From: JBDRFZ01 sp043818395
GTDB lineage: Bacteria > Patescibacteriota > Patescibacteriia > 2-12-FULL-60-25
Assembly: GCA_043818395.1 (NCBI GenBank)
Contig: JBDRFZ010000047.1
Location: forward strand, 1-28,111
DNA: 28,111 nt
Direction of reading: 5' to 3'
The notes under the pieces: generated by a model
What the model saw: only the letters and a program-made list of their open reading frames with translations
Told to the model about the DNA's origin: nothing
Database searches by the model: none
Translations under genes and position numbers: made by a program
In this document: positions 23,305 to 28,111 of the stretch, piece by piece
Numbering within the stretch: position 1 is the stretch's first letter
Layout of the letters: every line of letters begins with the position of its first letter

Positions 23305-24331
23305 CATTTTTTTTGTGGCACAAGATATGGGCGGATGCAACGCATTACTACCCGTGTTTTTACGTCTAAAAAATAATAGAAGCTACAGAGTCTCAGCTTT
23401 GTTCGGTCCGGTGTTTAAAAAGTATATCGCTCCGCATCTTGCCCGGTACGTTTCTACCGGCGCAGATCCAGATGCGATAATTGAGAAACATTTGTCATCA
23501 TTTCATCCTTATATAATCGTGGTCGGAATCGGTATCGGAAAGACATTGGATAAGAGTGCCGTGGCCTGGGCAAAGAAACATGGTGTGACTACGGTCGGTG
23601 TAGTTGAATCGTGGGGAGATACGGTTGGAGGCTTCAGCTCTCCCGGCACCCGAGATCTGGCGCGCGCACCGGATCATATCTGCGTAGTCGATGATTTTCT
23701 CAAACGCCGCATGAAAAAAGAGGGTTTTAATCCCAGTTGTCTCTTTGTAACTGGTAATCCACATTTTGATACTTTTCGGAGTCCAATGAAAAAATATCAC
23801 GGCAAGAAAGCGATTTATTTTTTCTGCCAACCTTTTTCTGAATTACCTCATCTGAAAACCGGGCTGAATGAAGTTGATGTATTTCGTGATTTAGTACACG
23901 CCTTGGAAGCTCTACATGTGATATTGCCGGTAGTTATTCGTTTTCATCCACGAACCAAGGATCATCATAAATTCGATGATATTATTACCTGGAGCTCGTT
24001 ACATATTTCAATCGATCGTTCGAAAGTCATGGAAACGGCGCTTGCGCGTTCTGAACTCGTGCTCGGTATGTTTGGCGCCGCGTTATTCGAAGCAGCGCTT
24101 ATGGGGAAAAAGGTCTTGAGTTATCTGCCCACACTCACTATCCATGATCCGCTCATGTCCAATCGCATCGGCTTGTCTGTGCCCGTGTATCGCAAGAAAG
24201 ATTTGATTCCAAAAATGAAAAAGCTTATTGAAAACACATACGATAAGAAATCGTTGTCAGCCGTGCATAAAAAATATATTCACGGCCACGCCACAGACAA
24301 TGTTTTTCGCTGTATCCAATCTGTCTTATGA
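23285..24331 (+). CDS. GT-B-like protein of nonulosonic clusters (glycosyltransferase or 2-epimerase-like)
   Basis: A 348-residue protein that I recognise only at fold level. The N-terminal Rossmann half opens NIFFVAQDMGGCNALLPVF. The C-terminal half has VTGNPHFDTF (155-164), IRFHPRTKDH (218-227) and ELVLGMFGAALFEAALMGKK (257-276). That last pattern matches the donor-site helix of CDP-glycerol transferases, polysialyltransferase-like GTs and UDP-GlcNAc 2-epimerases. It could be the transferase that uses the CMP-activated sugar made by its neighbours. It could instead be a sugar-nucleotide hydrolase/epimerase standing in for NeuC or LegG. The coding region appears more AT-rich than the genes before it, suggesting separate acquisition. 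Confidence 0.6.
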   Translation: MNAKRYNIFFVAQDMGGCNALLPVFLRLKNNRSYRVSALFGPVFKKYIAPHLARYVSTGADPDAIIEKHLSSFHPYIIVVGIGIGKTLDKSAVAWAKKHGVTTVGVVESWGDTVGGFSSPGTRDLARAPDHICVVDDFLKRRMKKEGFNPSCLFVTGNPHFDTFRSPMKKYHGKKAIYFFCQPFSELPHLKTGLNEVDVFRDLVHALEALHVILPVVIRFHPRTKDHHKFDDIITWSSLHISIDRSKVMETALARSELVLGMFGAALFEAALMGKKVLSYLPTLTIHDPLMSNRIGLSVPVYRKKDLIPKMKKLIENTYDKKSLSAVHKKYIHGHATDNVFRCIQSVL

Positions 24332-25080
24332 ATGTCATCTGTATCATCCAAACTAGAATAGGATCCACTAGATTGCCTGGTAAAGTCCTTCGCGATCTGC
24401 AGGGGAAACCCATGATTCAGCAGGTGATAGATCGTGTATGCGATGCCAAAACCATTAACTCCATTGTGATCGGTATTACGGCCTTGCCAGAAGATAATGC
24501 CATCATCAATGTCGTTGATGGTTATCGCGAGAGAATCTTTATCTTCAGAGAAAATTTTGATCGTCCGCGTGATCTTTTGGATCTGTATTACCAGGCTGGA
24601 AAACATTTCAATGCTGATATCGTGGTTCGTGTGACATCGGATTGTCCACTCATTGATCCTGAAATTATTGACCAGGTTGTCCAACCTCTTTTGGATGATC
24701 CGACCCTGGAATACTGTTCCAATGTTTTAGGTAAGCTGACTTTTCCGCGCGGTCTGGATGTTCAGGCGGTGCGCCTAACGGCGCTGGAAAAAATTTGGCA
24801 TATCGCCAAGGAGCCTGAGGATCGTGAACATGTAACTTTGTATATTCGCAAGCATCCGGAGGAATTTCGCGCCTTAGCCATAACCAGCGATTCGAACCTT
24901 TCATTTTTTCGTTGGACTGTAGATGAACTTGATGACTATAAGCTAATTAGTGAAATTTATTCGCGCTTATATCCGATGAATCCGAAATTTAGGATGAAAG
25001 ATTGCCTTGGTCTGTTCGTTAAAGATCCCGAATTGATAAAAATTAACCAACATGTCCAACAAAAGTTGGCCCAATACTAA
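24328..25080 (+). CDS. SpsF/NeuA-like cytidylyltransferase, copy 1 (altered motif)
   Basis: A 250-residue nucleotidyltransferase of the SpsF/acylneuraminate cytidylyltransferase group. QTRIGSTRLPGKVL at 8-21 is the CTP-binding loop and VRVTSDCPLIDP at 100-111 carries the acidic metal site. In the region where its neighbour has GSENDLVDR, this copy reads RENFDRPRDLLDL, so the conserved Gly-Ser-Glu and Arg are gone. The ATG overlaps the previous stop (ATGA). It appears more AT-rich than copy 2. It may activate a different keto acid or have become a non-catalytic partner. CMP-sugar formation is the family role; the substrate is inferred. Confidence 0.82.
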   Translation: MNVICIIQTRIGSTRLPGKVLRDLQGKPMIQQVIDRVCDAKTINSIVIGITALPEDNAIINVVDGYRERIFIFRENFDRPRDLLDLYYQAGKHFNADIVVRVTSDCPLIDPEIIDQVVQPLLDDPTLEYCSNVLGKLTFPRGLDVQAVRLTALEKIWHIAKEPEDREHVTLYIRKHPEEFRALAITSDSNLSFFRWTVDELDDYKLISEIYSRLYPMNPKFRMKDCLGLFVKDPELIKINQHVQQKLAQY

Positions 25081-25081
25081 T

Positions 25082-25867
25082 ATGCCGGAGAATGCAAAAC
25101 CTAAAGTTGTAGCCCTGATCCAATGCCGCATGGGTTCGACCCGTTTGCCGCAGAAGGTGATGATGGACTTGCAGGGCAAGCCTGTCATCGGAAAAATTTA
25201 TGATCGCCTTAAATTCTGCAAAAACGTGAACCAAATCATTATCTGCACGGCGGATACGCCTCAAAACAAACCGATTGTTAAATACGCCCAGGAGAATGAC
25301 TTGGACTGCTATGCCGGAAGCGAAAATGATCTTGTAGACCGCGTCTACCAGATGGTCAAGCGTTTCGGCGCTGATGCAGTGGTTCGTGTGACCGCGGATT
25401 GCCCGTTGGTCGATCCGCAGCTTGTGGACCAGCTAGTCGAGGCGTATCTCCAAGATCCGACGCTGGAATACATTACCAATATCCTGCCGCCGACCTACCC
25501 TGATGGTTTGGATTTGGACGTTATCAGCACCAGGGCGCTCGAGAAGCTGTGGGAGCGGAGTCGTGGCGACGCGTTTAAAAGTGAATGGATTAATCATGAT
25601 TTGCGAACCAATCCGGACGTGTACGAGACAAAGAGATTTAACTTGGATCGTGACCTGTCGCATATGCGCTGGACAGTGGATTATCCTGAGGATCTAGTAT
25701 TTGTACGCGAAGTCTTCAAACAGATATCGCCGAACGGTGAGGTTTTCTATATGGACGGCGTACTCAAACTCATGGAGGAGCACCCTGAGCTGGGTGAGTT
25801 GAACGCCAAATACGTCAGGGACGCGGCTTATTACGCGGCCATTGAGTCGCAGAAGATGAATAAGTGA
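25082..25867 (+). CDS. spsF: SpsF-like cytidylyltransferase, copy 2 (canonical motif)
   Basis: A 261-residue paralogue of the preceding gene. QCRMGSTRLPQK is at 14-25, YAGSENDLVDRVYQ at 77-90 and VRVTADCPLVDPQ at 101-113; the two copies also share LQDPTLEY/LDDPTLEY and a HMRWTVD/FFRWTVD segment. The CTP loop, GSExD and acidic motifs are all intact. I place the start at ATG 25082, one base after the previous stop; ATG 25052 would add ten residues and overlap by 29 nt. It most likely makes the CMP-sugar of the acid formed by the NeuB-type synthase. A general sugar nucleotidyltransferase role remains possible. Confidence 0.85.
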   Translation: MPENAKPKVVALIQCRMGSTRLPQKVMMDLQGKPVIGKIYDRLKFCKNVNQIIICTADTPQNKPIVKYAQENDLDCYAGSENDLVDRVYQMVKRFGADAVVRVTADCPLVDPQLVDQLVEAYLQDPTLEYITNILPPTYPDGLDLDVISTRALEKLWERSRGDAFKSEWINHDLRTNPDVYETKRFNLDRDLSHMRWTVDYPEDLVFVREVFKQISPNGEVFYMDGVLKLMEEHPELGELNAKYVRDAAYYAAIESQKMNK

Positions 25868-25871
25868 CGAT

Positions 25872-26873
25872 ATGCAGAGATATAAAGCAGCTTTAATCGG
25901 GTGTGGGAGAATTGGCGCAGGCGTGGAACGTTATTCGGCCAAGATCCAGCCTTGGGCTCATGCCAGCGTGTTTTTGAAAAACGAGCGGACCGAGCTTGTC
26001 GGGCTGGTGGATAATATGACCGACAAGCGGGAAAAGTTGTTAAAGGATTTCCCAGGCGTGCCGTTCTTCACAGACGCCGACGAGATGATGAAGCAGATCC
26101 AACCGGAAATTGTTTCTATCGCGACCCTGCCGGAATCGCACGCCGATATCGTGGAAAAAGTCTTAGCCTATCCGGTCAAAGCGATTTTGTGTGAGAAGCC
26201 TATCGCTCATAGTCTCGAAGCCGCGGAACGGCTCGTCGCGGCATGTAAGGCGAAGAACATACCTCTGTTCATAAATCACATCCGGCGTTTCGATCCGGAA
26301 ATCCGTGCGGCAAAAAAGCGGCTGTCGGAAATGGGGGAGGTGATGCAGGCACATTCGTATTACACTCGTGGTATCCAAAATAACGGTACGCACGTGATCG
26401 ACCTGTTTCGGTTTTTTTTGGGCGACATTGTATCCGTAGTCGGGAGCCGCAATCAAAAGACTGAGAACTACACGGATTTGCCAAGCGAGATGAATATCGA
26501 CGGTCTGCTAACCTTCGCTTCCGGCACCCGAGCGACGATCCAGACGATCAATTCCGACGCCTACAGCATCTTTGATTTCGATTTTTTGGCCCGTAACGGT
26601 AAAGTGGCATTGCGGCACTTCGGTTTTCGTATTGAAGACACGGGCACTAAATCGTGTTCAGCTTTTGTGGGCCACAAGGAATTAGATGACGCTGCGCCGT
26701 CGGTGCACGGCCAGGTCCGGAGCTTCATGGCGCCGGTCGTGACCCATATCGTGGATTGTCTGGAAGGACGAGATGTGCTGGTTAGTACGGGCGAAGACGG
26801 AATCGCTACACTGAAAGTCATTGAGGCGCTTATCCAGAGCGTGAAAGAAGGTAGTAAGATGGTGAAGATTTAA
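25872..26873 (+). CDS. Gfo/Idh/MocA-family oxidoreductase
   Basis: A 333-residue NAD(P)-dependent oxidoreductase. The Rossmann motif GCGRIG is at 10-15, VSIATLPESH at 81-90, and CEKPI at 107-111 has the conserved Glu-Lys-Pro. INHIRRFDP begins the catalytic half and NGTHVIDL has the conserved His174. In glycan loci such enzymes oxidise a ring hydroxyl so that an aminotransferase can aminate it (for example WbpB before WbpE). With two aminotransferases upstream, the same oxidise-then-aminate pairing is plausible here. It is the last gene of block C. An IS30 element begins four bases after its stop, and no terminator is visible. Confidence 0.85.
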   Translation: MQRYKAALIGCGRIGAGVERYSAKIQPWAHASVFLKNERTELVGLVDNMTDKREKLLKDFPGVPFFTDADEMMKQIQPEIVSIATLPESHADIVEKVLAYPVKAILCEKPIAHSLEAAERLVAACKAKNIPLFINHIRRFDPEIRAAKKRLSEMGEVMQAHSYYTRGIQNNGTHVIDLFRFFLGDIVSVVGSRNQKTENYTDLPSEMNIDGLLTFASGTRATIQTINSDAYSIFDFDFLARNGKVALRHFGFRIEDTGTKSCSAFVGHKELDDAAPSVHGQVRSFMAPVVTHIVDCLEGRDVLVSTGEDGIATLKVIEALIQSVKEGSKMVKI

Positions 26874-26877
26874 AAGA

Positions 26878-27951
26878 CAATTCAAGTCACCAATGCACCA
26901 CAGAGAGCCCGCTGACTTCCTCAAGGACTTCGGCGGGTGTTTTATATCCCAGAGATTTCCTCGGGGTGTGATTGATCGTTTGTTGTATTTCATAGATGTC
27001 TTCATGGGTTATTCGGCTCATATCCGTGTTTCTTGGCAGATACCGTCTGATGATCCCATTCACATTCTCAACTCCTCCTTTCTGCCAAGAGGCATACGGA
27101 TCACAGAAGTAGGTTTGAATGCCATACTGTCTCCGGAGGTTCGAATGGTTTGCGCCTTCGCCTCCATTGTCGAAGGTTAGTGTTTTCCAGAGATTCTGCG
27201 GGAACGATTGGATTGAGTCATGAAGGGCTTCGTCTGTCGCTTCCGCCGTCCCATCAGGAAGGCGATGTATGACCACATACCTCGCCTTTCTTTCATACTG
27301 GACTGACAATCGTTCCCGTTGCTTTCTAAAGACCATTGAATCAGATTCCCGGTGCCCAACCTCCTTTCGTTCCTTGATCCCCTCCGGCCTCTCATGGATG
27401 GAAATACGTTCTAGAATGTTGGTTTTTCTCATCTTCCCGGCATATCGCTTCCGTCTCTTCTTCCTCCCTCTGCAGAGATACTTGTGGAGACCTTCCCATC
27501 TTCCGTTGCCTTCATAGATCCAGGAATAGATCGTCTCATGGCTCACAGTCTTCCCTCGGAGTTCGGGCGGTGGGTAGAACCTTAGAATCCCTGCGATGAC
27601 ATCAGGACTCCGGTTGCGCTTAAGCTCCTCCATGACGTATTGACGGAGTACAAGGTCACGATCAAGTTTGCGGGAGCGACGTTGATTCTTCTCCTGCCGA
27701 GCATCGGTCATCTCTTGGGCTTTCACGGAGGAGTACGTGCCATCGGGTTCACTGTTTCGTTCAATCTCCCGGCTGATTACTCCATGGTTCCGATGAAGCA
27801 TCTTTCCCATGTTTCTGAGGGAAACATGACCCAGGAAATACAGCTCAATCCGTTGCCGTTCCAGAAAACACAAAGGACGTCCTTGCATACTCTCCAATGG
27901 TATGTCCCGGAAGGGTTTCTGGCTCTGGGGTGGTGCATTGAGGTTAGAATG
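26878..27951 (-). mobile_element. IS30-family insertion sequence, complete
   Basis: Imperfect terminal inverted repeats bracket a single transposase gene. The left end (26878-26901) reads, on the opposite strand, GTGGTGCATTG followed by GTGACTTGAATTG. The right end (27930-27951) reads GTGGTGCATTG followed by AGGTTAGAATG. The element is about 1.07 kb, normal for IS30. The left repeat encodes the last transposase residues VVHW and the stop codon. Outer boundaries are set by the end of similarity and could shift by a few bases. I could not fix a short target duplication by eye. Confidence 0.8.
26887..27888 (-). CDS. IS30-family transposase
   Basis: A DDE transposase of 333 residues from the chosen start. 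The N-terminal helix-turn-helix reads ERQRIELYFLGHVSLRNMGK and ISREIERN. Catalytic residues are Asp183 in GHRESDS, Asp240 in TFDNGGE and Glu274 in GGVENVNGIIRRYLPRNTD, the IS30 C-terminal hallmark. The frame is open to an ATG at 27963, but those extra codons run through the right inverted repeat and outside the element. I therefore choose ATG 27886-27888, which has GGAGAG just upstream. The reading frame is intact, so the element may be active. It points back toward block C. Confidence 0.9.
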   Translation of the reverse strand: MQGRPLCFLERQRIELYFLGHVSLRNMGKMLHRNHGVISREIERNSEPDGTYSSVKAQEMTDARQEKNQRRSRKLDRDLVLRQYVMEELKRNRSPDVIAGILRFYPPPELRGKTVSHETIYSWIYEGNGRWEGLHKYLCRGRKKRRKRYAGKMRKTNILERISIHERPEGIKERKEVGHRESDSMVFRKQRERLSVQYERKARYVVIHRLPDGTAEATDEALHDSIQSFPQNLWKTLTFDNGGEGANHSNLRRQYGIQTYFCDPYASWQKGGVENVNGIIRRYLPRNTDMSRITHEDIYEIQQTINHTPRKSLGYKTPAEVLEEVSGLSVVHW

Positions 27952-27979
27952 CGGGGTTCGCATACATAGGCTGTCCCAC

Positions 27980-28018
27980 GGAAGTTGTAATGTCCCTTTT
28001 GCGGGAAGTTAGAATGTC
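27980..28018. repeat. Two imperfect direct repeats, 24-bp period, 5' end of a second IS
   Basis: GGAAGTTGTAATGTC at 27980-27994 is followed by GGAAGTTAGAATGTC at 28004-28018, differing at two positions. An isolated TGTCCC at 27972-27977 could be the tail of one more unit. Repeats of this form precede transposase genes of ISNCY-like elements as I know them. They resemble, in inverted orientation, the left-edge repeats at 88-132. The rest of 27952-28089 holds no gene that I can see. Confidence 0.5.
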
Positions 28019-28089
28019 ACATTCTGGCCGGCTGTCGGGAACTCCGGATTCCTGTACAACGGTCTGGTATGACAACCCAACTTTTCGCT

Positions 28090-28111
28090 ATGTCAAAAAA
28101 GGATATTGATC
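28090..28111 (+). CDS. Possible start of an ISNCY-like transposase (cut by window edge)
   Basis: An ATG at 28090 opens a frame reading MSKKDID before the window ends. Several ISNCY-like transposases begin with a similar lysine-aspartate-rich sequence leading into a helix-turn-helix, and the repeats just upstream fit such an element. Seven codons cannot prove a gene; the call depends on context. Confidence 0.3.

Noticed and set aside
1..28111. tRNA, rRNA, riboswitch or TGA-recoding signals
   Set aside because: I found no cloverleaf or rRNA-like segment in the few intergenic stretches, and genes terminate normally at TGA, which rules out a recoded genome.

Overview
This window is a bacterial surface-glycan biosynthesis locus of 24 intact genes, flanked by insertion-sequence (IS) material. 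All genes use ordinary ATG starts, and TGA is used as a stop (for example at 3233-3235, 5012-5014 and 17380-17382), so there is no sign of TGA recoding. Composition is moderate in GC and visibly mosaic. Genes are packed tightly, with many ATGA or 14-26 nt overlaps. The content (NeuB-type synthase, PseB-type dehydratase, a GT-C membrane protein with a DDED loop, SpsF-type cytidylyltransferases, IS30) would fit an uncultured bacterium, possibly of the Patescibacteria/CPR type. No universal marker gene is present, so this placement is a weak inference.

The locus has three transcription blocks. Block A (235-8837, + strand) encodes a GT2-CapK/PaaK-like fusion, a methyltransferase, an asparagine synthetase-like amidotransferase, a zinc-ribbon methyltransferase, a GT-C-like membrane protein and a GT4 glycosyltransferase. 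Block B (14717 down to 8842, - strand) encodes a capsule-synthesis-type glycosyltransferase, an unusually short UDP-sugar dehydrogenase, two extended SDR sugar epimerase/dehydratases, a sugar C-methyltransferase and a sugar-epimerase-like cupin. It looks like a pathway to a C-methylated (branched) nucleotide sugar. Block C (14806-26873, + strand) encodes a Wzx-type flippase, a PseB-like dehydratase, an RmlD-like reductase, a divergent NeuB-type synthase, a GT2, a class III aminotransferase, a methyltransferase, a DegT aminotransferase, a GT-B-like protein, two tandem SpsF-like cytidylyltransferases and a Gfo/Idh/MocA oxidoreductase.

Block C is the most interesting part. It has the two ends of a nonulosonic acid pathway (dehydratase at the start, condensing synthase and CMP-activation at the end). 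Its middle does not match the standard Pse, Leg or Neu sets: I see no recognisable N-acetyltransferase, UDP-sugar hydrolase or hydrolysing 2-epimerase. Instead there are an SDR reductase, two aminotransferases of different fold types, a Gfo/Idh oxidoreductase and two non-equivalent cytidylyltransferases. This suggests an undescribed nonulosonic acid or a related amino-keto-acid sugar. No initiating phosphoglycosyltransferase, obvious Wzy polymerase or ABC exporter gene is in the window, so the locus is probably incomplete here.

The flanks are mobile. The left edge carries a ~25-bp-period pair of repeats and perhaps the last codons of a transposase. The right edge has a complete IS30-family element inserted 4 nt after the last block C stop codon. 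Beyond it is the 5' end of another element whose terminal repeats resemble the left-edge repeats in inverted orientation. The whole locus may therefore be bracketed by related multi-repeat IS elements.
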